Below, piece after piece: positions 43,929 through 52,229 of a stretch of DNA of 64,000 nt. The stretch's first letter is position 1. Each line of letters starts with the position of its first letter. The translations under genes were made by a program, and so were the position numbers. Source of the DNA: Pontiella agarivorans (GTDB taxonomy: Bacteria; Verrucomicrobiota; Kiritimatiellia; Kiritimatiellales; Pontiellaceae); the NCBI RefSeq assembly GCF_034531395.1, contig NZ_JARVCO010000006.1, positions 1 to 64,000 on the forward strand. The letters run 5' to 3'. The notes beneath the pieces were generated by a model. It was not told the DNA's origin. It saw only the letters and a program-made list of their open reading frames with translations, and made no database searches.

Positions 43929-46334
43929 ATGAATTACAGAACTCTTTTTTTATCGGCTATTGCAGCATCAACAATCACGGTCCTTCCTCTTTATGGTCAG
44001 GGACTTCCGCCGGCCTTTCCCACCGGGCGGCCTGTGCAGGCCGCACCGGCGGCGCCCGCCGTACAGGCCAACGTTCCGGAAGAAGTGGTTGAACAACGAT
44101 CTCAACCGGTTCAGACGGTTACAAAAGTCGCACCGGGCCTCGAAAATGATCTGTACAATTTTGCGTTTGAGGGTGCTCCGCTTGAAGTGGTGATGGAGGA
44201 ATATTGCCGCTGGACCGATAGAATCTACCTGAAAACCGATGCCGTAAAAGCCAATATCACGCTGCGTTCCGAGAAGAAGATCCCTGTAACCGAAGCCATC
44301 AAAGTGGTTGAAGCCATACTGGCCATGAATAATATCGCGCTGGTTCCTATGGGCGATAAATATGTCAAAGTGGTTCAGGCCACCGCTGGCGATTTCACCG
44401 GACAGGGGCTGGATATCCAGCTCGATCCTGAACTTCCACTGGGTTCCGGAAACCGTTTTGTCACCCGTATCGTCACGCTGCAGAATGTGGAAATCCCCGA
44501 AGTGCAGGCCGCTGTGCAGCACGTGATGCATGCCTACGGAAAAATCATGGCACTGCAGCGCAGCAACAGCCTCATGATCACCGACACGGAAGCCAATGTA
44601 AAACGCGCCTTGGAAATTATTGATTTTATCGACCAGGCCACGGCCAAAGTGGAATCACGTATTTATCAGATTCAGCATGCCGAAGCGCAGGAAATTGCCA
44701 GTAAACTGACTGAAATCATTGACGCGGCGCAAGGCGATGAACCGTCCCCTGCCGTAACCACGGGCAACCGTTATGCGCGAACCCCGCCGGGAGTCATCCG
44801 GGCCGGAGCAGCCAACAACCCGAACAGCCGGAACGCCGCAACCCCCACGCAGGCATCCATCGGACAGACTGAAGGGGCATCAGCCACAATGATTCAGGGC
44901 ACGGTCAAAGTACTCGCTGACGAACGCACTAACATCATCATCATCTTTTCACAGCCGTTGAACTTTCAGTTTTTCGACGAAATCATCAAAGTGCTCGACA
45001 TCGAAGTCGAACCGGCCACAACCTTCGAGGTCATTCATCTTGAATATGCAGACGCTTCGGACCTCTCCGGTACCATCAACGATTTGATCGGCACTGCCGG
45101 CGGCAGCTCCCGCAGCTCCTCGTCATCGAGCTCTCGCAGCAGTTCTTCAAATTCTTCACGCAGCTCGAACACCAGAAATACAGGATCTTCGCGCAGCACT
45201 TCAGGCACAAGTGTTACGCCGAATGCCGCACCTGCCGGAGCTCCTTCTATTGAAAACCTCAACCGACTGTCCGAGGATACCAAAGTGCTGGCCGATGAAC
45301 GCTCCAACGCCATTCTGCTGATGGGCAGCAAAGGAGACATTGCGGTCATCAAGCAGTTGATCCGTGAACTCGATATCATGCTGGAACAGGTGATCATTGA
45401 AGCCGCCATTTTTGAGATTGGCCTGACCGACACACTCCGCCACGGCATTGACTGGCTTTATCAAGCCTCGGACAGCACTAAAGTGGGTGGCTGGGACGGC
45501 AGCTCCCTGGTCGGCTCTACCAACGGCCTTGGCACCGTTGCATCCGGCGCACTGACCTACTACCAGAACATAGCCGGAATCGACACAGAAGTGGCCATTA
45601 ATCTGGCTGCAACCGACAACAATGCCCGTCTGCTGGCCACTCCGGTCATCATGACAACCGACAATACCGAAGCCTCCCTGAGTATCGGCGAACAGCGTCC
45701 GGTCGTTACCTCTACATCCACCTATAACAACAGTGCCGGAACCACCAGTTCGAACTATGAATATAAAGATATCGGCATTCAGCTCACCGTCACCCCGCGC
45801 ATTAATCCGCAGCGCTTTGTCGTAATGGAGCTCACGCAGCAGGCCGACCAGATCGGCGGCAGTGTCACAATCGACGGTAACGATGTACCCGTCATTCTCA
45901 ACCGGGAATTCGGAGCATCCATTGCTGTCCCCGATGGCGGAACAGTGGCCCTCGGCGGTCTGATTCAGACCGAGGTCTCTGACGATGTCACCAAAATTCC
46001 GTTGCTGGGCGATATTCCGTTTATCGGCCGTTATCTCTTCAGTTCAGTCACCAAATCGGAGACCCAGCGAGAACTTGTGGTGCTGATGACGCCCTATGTA
46101 ATTGACGATATCAGCGCCATGACCAAGCAGACCGAACGCCTCTATAAGGGTACAAATCTCCGCCAGAAAGATTGGAACGGCTCATGGTCTGAAAGTGAAC
46201 TTCGTTTTATTCCCGATCCCGTGGAGGAAGATGATCAGGCCCCGGCAACTCAGCAGCAGATGGCGCCAACAGCAACATCGGCAGATATTCAGGCTCTGAT
46301 GGATGAAATGAGTCAGCAGGGTGCACAGCAATAG
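43929..46334 (+). CDS. gspD: Type II secretion secretin GspD-like
   Basis: 801 residues with signal peptide MNYRTLFLSAIAASTITVLPLYG. An N0-like domain is followed by secretin N-domains (for example RIVTLQNVEIPEVQAAVQHV, IYQIQHAEAQEIASKLTEII). A serine-rich low-complexity linker lies at about residues 390-425, and the C-terminal secretin barrel carries VPDGGTVALGGLIQ, KIPLLGDIPFIGRYLF and ELVVLMTPYVI. It forms the outer-membrane channel, presumably for the gspI-M products encoded 5 kb downstream. The stop lies 5 nt before the Mur-ligase ATG, an odd pairing. A PilQ-type role is less likely given the gspI-K set nearby. Confidence 0.93.
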   Translation: MNYRTLFLSAIAASTITVLPLYGQGLPPAFPTGRPVQAAPAAPAVQANVPEEVVEQRSQPVQTVTKVAPGLENDLYNFAFEGAPLEVVMEEYCRWTDRIYLKTDAVKANITLRSEKKIPVTEAIKVVEAILAMNNIALVPMGDKYVKVVQATAGDFTGQGLDIQLDPELPLGSGNRFVTRIVTLQNVEIPEVQAAVQHVMHAYGKIMALQRSNSLMITDTEANVKRALEIIDFIDQATAKVESRIYQIQHAEAQEIASKLTEIIDAAQGDEPSPAVTTGNRYARTPPGVIRAGAANNPNSRNAATPTQASIGQTEGASATMIQGTVKVLADERTNIIIIFSQPLNFQFFDEIIKVLDIEVEPATTFEVIHLEYADASDLSGTINDLIGTAGGSSRSSSSSSSRSSSSNSSRSSNTRNTGSSRSTSGTSVTPNAAPAGAPSIENLNRLSEDTKVLADERSNAILLMGSKGDIAVIKQLIRELDIMLEQVIIEAAIFEIGLTDTLRHGIDWLYQASDSTKVGGWDGSSLVGSTNGLGTVASGALTYYQNIAGIDTEVAINLAATDNNARLLATPVIMTTDNTEASLSIGEQRPVVTSTSTYNNSAGTTSSNYEYKDIGIQLTVTPRINPQRFVVMELTQQADQIGGSVTIDGNDVPVILNREFGASIAVPDGGTVALGGLIQTEVSDDVTKIPLLGDIPFIGRYLFSSVTKSETQRELVVLMTPYVIDDISAMTKQTERLYKGTNLRQKDWNGSWSESELRFIPDPVEEDDQAPATQQQMAPTATSADIQALMDEMSQQGAQQ

Positions 46335-46339
46335 CATCC

Positions 46340-47575
46340 ATGCGGCACGTGCATTTCATAGGCATCGGCGGAGTCGGCATGAACGGCCTGGCCCAACTTG
46401 CCGCACAATCCGGATACCGCGTTAGCGGATCTGACCGCGCCTACAGCTCCGATGCTTGGATTTTTCAATGCCTGAAAAAAGCGGGTATCGAGCTCTTTGC
46501 GCAGGATGGATCCGGCATAACCAGCGAAACCGATGCCGTGGTTTACAGCACCGCAATCGAGTCCGACAATCCGGACCTGCAGCAAGCTGCCGCACGGAAC
46601 CTTCCCCGGCTCCACCGCTCGGAATTTCTTAAAGAGCTTGTGGGTGACCGCGAACTTATTGCCGTCGCCGGTACCGCCGGAAAAACGACCACAACCGGGA
46701 TGCTCGGCTGGATTTTTGAGTCTCTGGGCTTCGACCCTTCCGTCTACAGCGGGGCGGCCATACTCAACTGGAAAAAATTTCCGGTTCCGGGCAATATACG
46801 GAAAGGAAATTCCGACCTCTGGATCATTGAAGCTGATGAATCAGATAAATCTTTCCTCAATTTTCACCCCGCCCACTCGATCATCACGAATATTTCGCGT
46901 GATCATTACGAACTCGACGAACTCAATGCCATGTTCAACCAGTTCGAGGCTCAAACAGCAGGCACCACCCTTCGCGGCAGCGGAAAGCGCATTCCGGTTC
47001 CGACCCTTGGAAAACATGATGAGGAAAATGCGGCCACTGCGCTGGAGCTATGCGTGAAACTGGGCCTGAACGAAACCGACGTTCGCAAAGCTCTTTCAGC
47101 TTTCAAAGGCATTGAGCGACGACTCGAAATTGCAGGAAAAACCAATGAAATAACCGTCATCGACGATTATGCACATAACCCGGCAAAAATGGCCTCCGCA
47201 CTGTCATCGATTGCTGACCGGTTCGGTACAGTGCATGCTTTCTGGCGCCCCCACGGGTTCGGCCCGCTTGCCCAGAGCCTTGCTGATTTTACAGAAGTTT
47301 TTTCCAACCATTGGAAAAAATCCGGCGGATCAATCTTTATTCTCCCGGTCTATTATGCCGGCGGAACCGTCACCCGCTCGGTTGAATCCGCAGATCTGGT
47401 GGACCGGCTCAATTCAGCTGGCGTTCCGGCGGTGGCTGTGGCAGATTATCCGGCTTTGAAATCTGAGCTTGAAACTGCCGCACGGCCCGGCGATGCCATA
47501 CTCGGCATGGGCGCGCGCGATCCGCAGCTTCCGCTCTTTGCCCGGCATCTGGTGAAGGAATGGACCACAACCTGA
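46340..47575 (+). CDS. Mur ligase, MurC/Mpl-like
   Basis: 411 residues. N-terminal Rossmann domain VHFIGIGGVGMNGLAQLAAQ, as in MurC/Mpl, then the central ATPase domain with AVAGTAGKTTTTGMLGWIF, ADESDKSFLNF and TNISRDHYELDEL, then the C-terminal domain IDDYAHNPAKMASALSS. MurC and Mpl normally have GTHGKTT; here the His is Ala. The protein is also about 50 residues shorter than typical MurC, and the gene is not in the ddl-ftsQAZ cluster 10 kb away. It could be the UDP-MurNAc:L-alanine ligase or the peptide-recycling ligase Mpl. Its 3' end overlaps the methyltransferase gene by 16 nt. Confidence 0.85.
   Translation: MRHVHFIGIGGVGMNGLAQLAAQSGYRVSGSDRAYSSDAWIFQCLKKAGIELFAQDGSGITSETDAVVYSTAIESDNPDLQQAAARNLPRLHRSEFLKELVGDRELIAVAGTAGKTTTTGMLGWIFESLGFDPSVYSGAAILNWKKFPVPGNIRKGNSDLWIIEADESDKSFLNFHPAHSIITNISRDHYELDELNAMFNQFEAQTAGTTLRGSGKRIPVPTLGKHDEENAATALELCVKLGLNETDVRKALSAFKGIERRLEIAGKTNEITVIDDYAHNPAKMASALSSIADRFGTVHAFWRPHGFGPLAQSLADFTEVFSNHWKKSGGSIFILPVYYAGGTVTRSVESADLVDRLNSAGVPAVAVADYPALKSELETAARPGDAILGMGARDPQLPLFARHLVKEWTTT
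47302..47316. repeat. Palindrome TTCCAA-CCA-TTGGAA, copy 3 (exact)
   Basis: Within the Mur ligase gene, encoding SNHWKK, a different reading frame from copies 1 and 2. Confidence 0.8.
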
Positions 47576-48372
47576 AAATCGAAAGCACAAAAAACCCGCG
47601 CGTGAAAACGGTGAACCGGCTTCGCAAATCGAAGCACCGCACCGAGCTGAAACAGACCGTCGTCGAAGGATGCCGCGAAATCCAGCGCGCCTTTGAAAGC
47701 GGCTGGCCCTTTCTGGAGCTCTACATCTGCCCCGAACTCTACCTGGCCGTCGACGAAGATCTCCTGGTCGAAAAAATCCAACATTCCGGAGTTCCGGTTT
47801 TCCAATGTTCGGAAGCCGCTTTCCGCAAAATGTCTTATCGCGATACCCCGGATGGGCTGATGGCGCTTTCCCCGCTGGTGGGCAAATCACTTGCCGAACT
47901 GAAACTGCCCGAAAATCCGTTGATTCTGATTGCCGAAGATCTCGAAAAGCCGGGAAATCTCGGCACTATTCTCCGCACGGCCGATGCCACCGGCGTCGAT
48001 GCGGTGATTGCATGCGATCATAAAACCGACCTGAACAATCCCAATGTAATCCGCGCCAGTATCGGAACCTTATTTTTTATGCCCGTGGCTGAAGCCACCT
48101 CGGATGAAGTATTCGAATGGCTGAAGAAAAACGGTATCCAGTCGCTGGCAGCGGTGCCGGATGCCGAAACGGAATATACCGGAATCGACATGAACGGCGG
48201 TACAGCAGTGGTGGTCGGAGCCGAGGACGAAGGGCTGACCGATCAGTGGATCAAGGGGGCCGACCACGCGGTATCAATTCCAATGCTTGGAAAAAATGAT
48301 TCCCTAAACGTCTCCACGGCAGCTGCAATTCTGCTTTATGAAGCGGTTCGCCAACGCCGGAAACACTTATAA
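47560..48372 (+). CDS. TrmH/SpoU-family RNA methyltransferase
   Basis: 270 residues. The N-terminal substrate-binding domain is IESTKNPRVKTVNRLRKSKH with VVEGCREIQRAF. The C-terminal knotted SPOUT domain has LILIAEDLEKPGNLGTILRT, RASIGTLFFMPV, VVVGAEDEGLTDQW and the SAM-binding end AVSIPMLGKNDSLNVSTAAA. Members 2'-O-methylate rRNA or tRNA with S-adenosylmethionine; the target base cannot be deduced. It overlaps the Mur ligase by 16 nt. Copy 4 of the palindrome falls exactly in the conserved IPMLGK codons. Confidence 0.93.
   Translation: MDHNLKIESTKNPRVKTVNRLRKSKHRTELKQTVVEGCREIQRAFESGWPFLELYICPELYLAVDEDLLVEKIQHSGVPVFQCSEAAFRKMSYRDTPDGLMALSPLVGKSLAELKLPENPLILIAEDLEKPGNLGTILRTADATGVDAVIACDHKTDLNNPNVIRASIGTLFFMPVAEATSDEVFEWLKKNGIQSLAAVPDAETEYTGIDMNGGTAVVVGAEDEGLTDQWIKGADHAVSIPMLGKNDSLNVSTAAAILLYEAVRQRRKHL
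48278..48292. repeat. Palindrome TTCCAA-TGC-TTGGAA, copy 4 (exact)
   Basis: Within the SpoU gene, encoding IPMLGK, part of the conserved SAM-binding motif. Confidence 0.75.
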
Positions 48373-48562
48373 ACGGGCGTTTTTCGCATATTTAAAAATT
48401 AATTCAGGGATAATTCAACGCTTCCCTGCTTTCCGTGTCATATATATAGAAAAGTATTATTTATACATACACGAGAATATAAGAATTTATTTTTAAGAAA
48501 TTTCGTTGCAAAATAATAGAACAAAATTACGATACAGGGACATTACGAAAGGAGATAGTACA
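48373..48562 (+). promoter_or_regulatory. AT-rich leader and promoter region of the small RHH gene
   Basis: 190 bases markedly poorer in GC than their surroundings. TTGCAA (48506-48511) and TACGAT (48528-48533), 16 nt apart, are a possible promoter. GAAAGGAGA provides a strong ribosome-binding site 8 nt before ATG 48563. No coding frame is supported in the stretch. Confidence 0.4.
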
Positions 48563-48742
48563 ATGGCTACTAATCCAGCAGGTAAAGGGACAAAAACAAT
48601 CGGCATCAACATGAAAATGGAGATGGCACAGGAGCTGGAACGGCGCGCGGCGTCCATGCAGCTCTCAACGGGTGCATACTGCAAAATCATCCTCGGGGAA
48701 TGGATTCGTTCCGGAAAGAAGCTTAAACTTCAGGAAAACTGA
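48563..48742 (+). CDS. Small ribbon-helix-helix DNA-binding protein
   Basis: 59 residues. The strong AAAGGAGA site fixes the start at ATG 48563 although the frame extends upstream. TKTIGINMKMEMAQELERRA gives a beta strand and first helix, and SMQLSTGAYCKIILGEWIRS the second helix, an Arc/CopG-type layout. The tail is basic. It is a single gene with its own AT-rich promoter and a following intrinsic terminator. No toxin gene adjoins, so an antitoxin role is not supported. A small abundant regulator or nucleoid-type protein is possible. Confidence 0.8.
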   Translation: MATNPAGKGTKTIGINMKMEMAQELERRAASMQLSTGAYCKIILGEWIRSGKKLKLQEN

Positions 48743-48767
48743 TACATCTGGATCATCGAACAGCAGG

Positions 48768-48806
48768 AAAAGCCGGCATCGCATCTGATGTCGGTTTTTC
48801 TTTTTT
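48768..48806 (+). terminator. Intrinsic terminator after the RHH gene
   Basis: AAAGCCGGCATC and GATGTCGGTTTTT pair around GCATCT and continue into CTTTTTT. It lies 26 nt after the RHH stop and excludes ATG 48788 as start of the next gene. Confidence 0.85.
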
Positions 48807-48835
48807 CTGTGCTCAAAGTTTTGCACCCTGCCCGA

Positions 48836-49771
48836 ATGCAGAAGAAAAATCAGTTTTCAATCATTGGAACCGGCGCGGTTGGCGGCTACTACGGCGGCCT
48901 GCTTCAACGTGCCGGATTCGACGTCCATTTCCTTGTTCGTTCTGATTATAAACAAATCAAAACAGATGGGCTCCGGGTTGATTCCGTCAACGGAAATTTT
49001 ACGCTTCCCGACGTGCAGGCCTATAACGATCCATCCGAAATGCCGACCTGCAATGTCGTGATTGTTGCACTGAAAACCACAGCCAATGCAGCACTGAAAA
49101 AAATCCTTCCCCGCGTGGTTGGAGAACATTCACTGGTTCTGACCTTGCAGAATGGACTCGGCGGCGAAGCGGAAATTGCGGATATCGTCGGTGCTGACCG
49201 TATTCTTGCCGGACTTTGCTTTCTCTGCTCAAACAAAATCGGCCCCGGACACATCAGCCACCTTGACTACGGCATGATTACGCTCGGTGAATATCGGGCC
49301 GACGGTGAACCGGGTGGAATTTCCTCCAGGCTGAACCAGCTCAACAAAGACCTTCAAGCCGCCAATATTCCCACCCAGCTGGTTGAAGATCTGGCCCTCG
49401 CCCGCTGGAAAAAACTGGTCTGGAATATTCCGTTCAATGGCATGTCAGTGGCCTGTGATTGTCTGACCGATGAACTTGTTCGCAATCCGGAAAAACGCCT
49501 GATCTGTGAAAAACTGATGCACGAAACCGCAGCTGCATCCAACGCCGTATGCCGTCCCATCGAACCGGATTTTCTCGCAAAAATGATACGGAATACAGAA
49601 AAAATGAAGCCCTATGCTCCTAGCATGAAACTGGATTTCGACCGCGGAAATCCGATGGAAATCGAGGCCATCTACGGCCATCCAATCCGGGCCGCTGAAG
49701 CTGCGGGCGTGAATATGCCCGAAACCAAAAAACTCTATGAAAAACTGAAGAAACTCAATCCTGCTGTTTAG
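48836..49771 (+). CDS. panE: 2-dehydropantoate 2-reductase
   Basis: 311 residues from ATG 48836; the frame-opening ATG at 48788 lies inside a terminator. It reduces ketopantoate to pantoate with NADPH in pantothenate/CoA synthesis. The Rossmann motif FSIIGTGAVGGYYGGLLQRA is at the very N-terminus. VIVALKTTANAA and LTLQNGLGGEAEIADIVGAD are ApbA/PanE blocks, and ARWKKLVWNIPFNGMSVACD holds the catalytic-lysine helix. PSMKLDFDRGNPMEIEAIYG is the C-terminal signature. Family members with other 2-keto-acid substrates exist, so the symbol is likely rather than certain. Confidence 0.9.
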   Translation: MQKKNQFSIIGTGAVGGYYGGLLQRAGFDVHFLVRSDYKQIKTDGLRVDSVNGNFTLPDVQAYNDPSEMPTCNVVIVALKTTANAALKKILPRVVGEHSLVLTLQNGLGGEAEIADIVGADRILAGLCFLCSNKIGPGHISHLDYGMITLGEYRADGEPGGISSRLNQLNKDLQAANIPTQLVEDLALARWKKLVWNIPFNGMSVACDCLTDELVRNPEKRLICEKLMHETAAASNAVCRPIEPDFLAKMIRNTEKMKPYAPSMKLDFDRGNPMEIEAIYGHPIRAAEAAGVNMPETKKLYEKLKKLNPAV

Positions 49772-49803
49772 ACGGAGTTGCAATTAATCGCCGAATATCG
49801 GAT

Positions 49804-49836
49804 AACCTCGCGCTCATTTGCATGAGGTTTCTTTTT
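49804..49836 (+). terminator. Terminator-like hairpin overlapping the next gene's ribosome-binding site
   Basis: AACCTC (804-809) pairs with GAGGTT (824-829), with CTCAT/ATGAG as an alternative inner stem, followed by TCTTTTT. It would end panE transcription, and its 3' arm contains the GAGG that serves ATG 49837. Confidence 0.6.
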
Positions 49837-50502
49837 ATGATTAATCTGGAGTATTCCGAGCACCGCGTGGCAGCGGTTAATACCATCAACGACGATCTGT
49901 TTGAACTGCTGGTGGAACGCAACGGCATGGAATTCACACCCGGTGACTGCGTGGCGGTTTATACGGAACACGATCAGTCGCGCCCCTACTCGATCGCCTC
50001 TGGCCCCGGTAAGGACCTCCTGCGTTTTCTAATCCGTGAGATGGATGGCGGAGAGGTATCACCCTGGCTTCGAAATCGAAATCCCGGTGAGGCAGTCCGG
50101 ATTACCCCGCCGTTCGGCTGGTTCCGGCCGGGACAGGATATCGGAGAACACCCGTTCGTCTTTCTGGCCACGGGAACCGGCATCGCCCCGTTCATTGCCT
50201 ATATGGAAACCTTCAACCGGCCGCCGGAAGCAGTGCTCTATGGCGTGCGGCGTGCAGCGGATGCATTTGGATTTTCCGCCCTTCAGAACTTCTGCACGGC
50301 CACACAGCTTGCCGTTTCGCGCGAAGCGTCCGAACACCACCATGGGCGGCTGACGGATCTGTTGCCGGATCTGCCAAGAACTGAAAACATGCATTACTAT
50401 TGCTGCGGACTTGAGAGCATGGTCAACGATACCGCGGCCTGGCTGCAGAAAAACGGCCTGCCTCTTTCGCAGATCCACCGCGAAGTCTTCTTTCACGGCT
50501 AG
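49837..50502 (+). CDS. Ferredoxin-NADP reductase-like FAD oxidoreductase
   Basis: 221 residues from ATG 49837, with GAGG 9 nt upstream (ATG 49822 has none). An FAD-binding barrel (SRPYSIASGPGKDLLRFLIR, the RxYS motif) is followed by an NAD(P)-binding domain (FVFLATGTGIAPFIAYMETF) and a terminal HYYCCGLESMVNDTAAWL. There are no iron-sulfur cysteines, so it is a free-standing reductase. It may exchange electrons between NAD(P)H and ferredoxin or flavodoxin, which would connect to the hydrogenase pool. The natural partner is not evident. Confidence 0.87.
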   Translation: MINLEYSEHRVAAVNTINDDLFELLVERNGMEFTPGDCVAVYTEHDQSRPYSIASGPGKDLLRFLIREMDGGEVSPWLRNRNPGEAVRITPPFGWFRPGQDIGEHPFVFLATGTGIAPFIAYMETFNRPPEAVLYGVRRAADAFGFSALQNFCTATQLAVSREASEHHHGRLTDLLPDLPRTENMHYYCCGLESMVNDTAAWLQKNGLPLSQIHREVFFHG

Positions 50503-50550
50503 ACGGCCTTCGGCTAAAATACCGCCCTTGTAAAATACGGAGTGTGACAC

Positions 50551-51723
50551 ATGATTGATAAAGAACGGGCCATGGAACACCTGCTGGACCTGCTGGCGAT
50601 TGAGGGGCCCACGGGACAGGAAACCGCAGTGGTTGAAGCGATTACTCAGAAACTGCTGACGGCCGGTTGCAAAAAAGAATGGATTAAAACCGATGATGCC
50701 CATGAACGTTTGGGTGAAGGGTTTAAAATCGGTAATCTCATCGCCAAACTGCCAGGTACGGTAAACGCACCGCGCATTATGTTTTCAGCGCATATGGATA
50801 CCGTTCCGCTTTGCCGCGGCGCCGAGCCGGTTATTCAAGGAAACCGGGTGGTGGCCAAAGGGAATACCGGCCTGGGCGGAGATGATCGCTCCGGTTGCGC
50901 AGCGATCGTAACCCTGTGCGAAACGCTGCTGAAGAACGACCTGCCTCATCCCCCCATCACCTTTCTGTTTCCGATTGCCGAAGAAAACGGACTGCATGGT
51001 TCGCGCATGGTGCGGTTTTCAGACCTTGGAAATCCGGCGATGGGCTTTAATCTGGACGGGCAGTTTCCAAATGAAATCGTCATTGGTGCCATGAGCGCAG
51101 TGCGCTGGACGGCGGAAATTACCGGTATTTCCACCCACGCCGGACTGGAACCCGAAAACGGCATTTCGGCTGGACTGATTGCTTCTAAAGCAATGACCCA
51201 TATTGCCGAACAAGGCTGTTTCGGACGTATTGAAAAAGACAACGGCTCCGGCACAGCAAACCTGGGCACAATCCATGGCGGCGAAGCGAACAATCAGGTG
51301 ATGGACCGCTGCATCCTGACCGGCGAGTGCCGCAGCCACAGCCCGGATTTTCTGGAACAGATTATCCAGGTGTATAAAGACAGTTTTGAGCAGGCCGCCA
51401 GCAGGGTCACTAACGAACAGGGAAAATGCGGCAAGATAAAGTGGTCGGTCATTTCCGATTACAATGCATTCAAACTTAAAAAATCCGAACCCTGTGTACA
51501 GATTGCCAGCAAGGCTGTGAAACTTACAGGAAAAGAACCCCGCCCGCTCGTGATGGATGCCGGACTGGATGCCAACAATTTCAATGAAAAAGGCCTGCCG
51601 ACCGTCACGCTGGGAACCGGCGCGCATAAATTCCATCAGGTGGAGGAATATGTGGAGATCAATGAATACCTCTTTTCCTGCGATGTACTGCTGCAGATTG
51701 CCACACTTTCTGCCAAACCGTAA
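50551..51723 (+). CDS. M20-family metallopeptidase (peptidase T-like)
   Basis: 390 residues; GGAG lies 8 nt before the ATG. Zinc ligands are in MFSAHMDTVPLC, KGNTGLGGDDRSGCAAIV and PIAEENGLHGSRM, the latter with the catalytic Glu. The dimerisation domain starts near VRWTAEITGISTHAGLEPEN. The C-terminal TLGTGAHKFHQVEEYVEI supplies the last His ligand. Likely a cytoplasmic di- or tripeptidase. No signal peptide. A hairpin (GGCTCA / TGAGCC) follows the stop. Confidence 0.92.
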   Translation: MIDKERAMEHLLDLLAIEGPTGQETAVVEAITQKLLTAGCKKEWIKTDDAHERLGEGFKIGNLIAKLPGTVNAPRIMFSAHMDTVPLCRGAEPVIQGNRVVAKGNTGLGGDDRSGCAAIVTLCETLLKNDLPHPPITFLFPIAEENGLHGSRMVRFSDLGNPAMGFNLDGQFPNEIVIGAMSAVRWTAEITGISTHAGLEPENGISAGLIASKAMTHIAEQGCFGRIEKDNGSGTANLGTIHGGEANNQVMDRCILTGECRSHSPDFLEQIIQVYKDSFEQAASRVTNEQGKCGKIKWSVISDYNAFKLKKSEPCVQIASKAVKLTGKEPRPLVMDAGLDANNFNEKGLPTVTLGTGAHKFHQVEEYVEINEYLFSCDVLLQIATLSAKP

Positions 51724-51728
51724 AAAAC

Positions 51729-51759
51729 GGCTCATAAAAAGTGAGCCATGTTTATCTTT
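51729..51759 (+). terminator. Weak intrinsic terminator after the peptidase gene
   Basis: GGCTCA (51729-51734) and TGAGCC (51742-51747) form a stem around TAAAAAG, followed by a T-rich but interrupted tail. It separates the peptidase from the gsp genes. Confidence 0.5.
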
Positions 51760-51799
51760 ATATACGGCCGCCAAATTGGGATGATTCTTTTCGGTTTTT

Positions 51800-52213
51800 A
51801 TGAAGCATGCTCACGAATCCAAATTAGGACTCACATTGGTGGAAGTCCTGCTGGCCTTGGTGATCCTCAGCGTCGGCGTTTCGGCACTGATGACGGCAAT
51901 GTCGCAGTGCCTGTCGGTGGTCCGCACAGCGCGTAACCGTGATGTGGCCCGTGGCCTGATTCAACAAATTGACATGCTCTACCCGATTGAAGAAGTCGAT
52001 GTGGCGGAAACAATCGAAGAAGGTGATTTTGAAGAGATGGAGGGTTATACCTGGTTCCGTGAAATCCGTTTTTTTGATGAAGAGGAGCGCCCGGGTCTTT
52101 TTTTGGTAACGCTGCGGGTGACGTGGTCGGAAAAAGGCCGCGATGCCTTTGAGGAAATTACAATGTTCCGCTATGCCCCGAATGCTGAAGTCGTCACCAG
52201 CCAGACCAATTAA
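51800..52213 (+). CDS. gspI: Type II secretion minor pseudopilin GspI-like
   Basis: 137 residues. Prepilin leader and N-methylation segment KLGLTLVEVLLALVILSVGV: cleavage is expected after the Gly before LTLVE, and Glu at +5 is present. The next ~100 residues are acidic and consistent with the GspI head (EVDVAETIEEGDFEEMEGYT). It opens the gspI-J-K-L-M run. GspI is the core of the tip complex with J and K. GspE, F, G and the prepilin peptidase are not in the window. Confidence 0.85.
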   Translation: MKHAHESKLGLTLVEVLLALVILSVGVSALMTAMSQCLSVVRTARNRDVARGLIQQIDMLYPIEEVDVAETIEEGDFEEMEGYTWFREIRFFDEEERPGLFLVTLRVTWSEKGRDAFEEITMFRYAPNAEVVTSQTN

Positions 52214-52229
52214 CCCGGAATTTCTGATA

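Noticed and set aside
48788-48835. N-terminal extension of panE from ATG 48788
   Set aside because: These bases form the 3' half of an intrinsic terminator, and the Rossmann motif starts right after ATG 48836.
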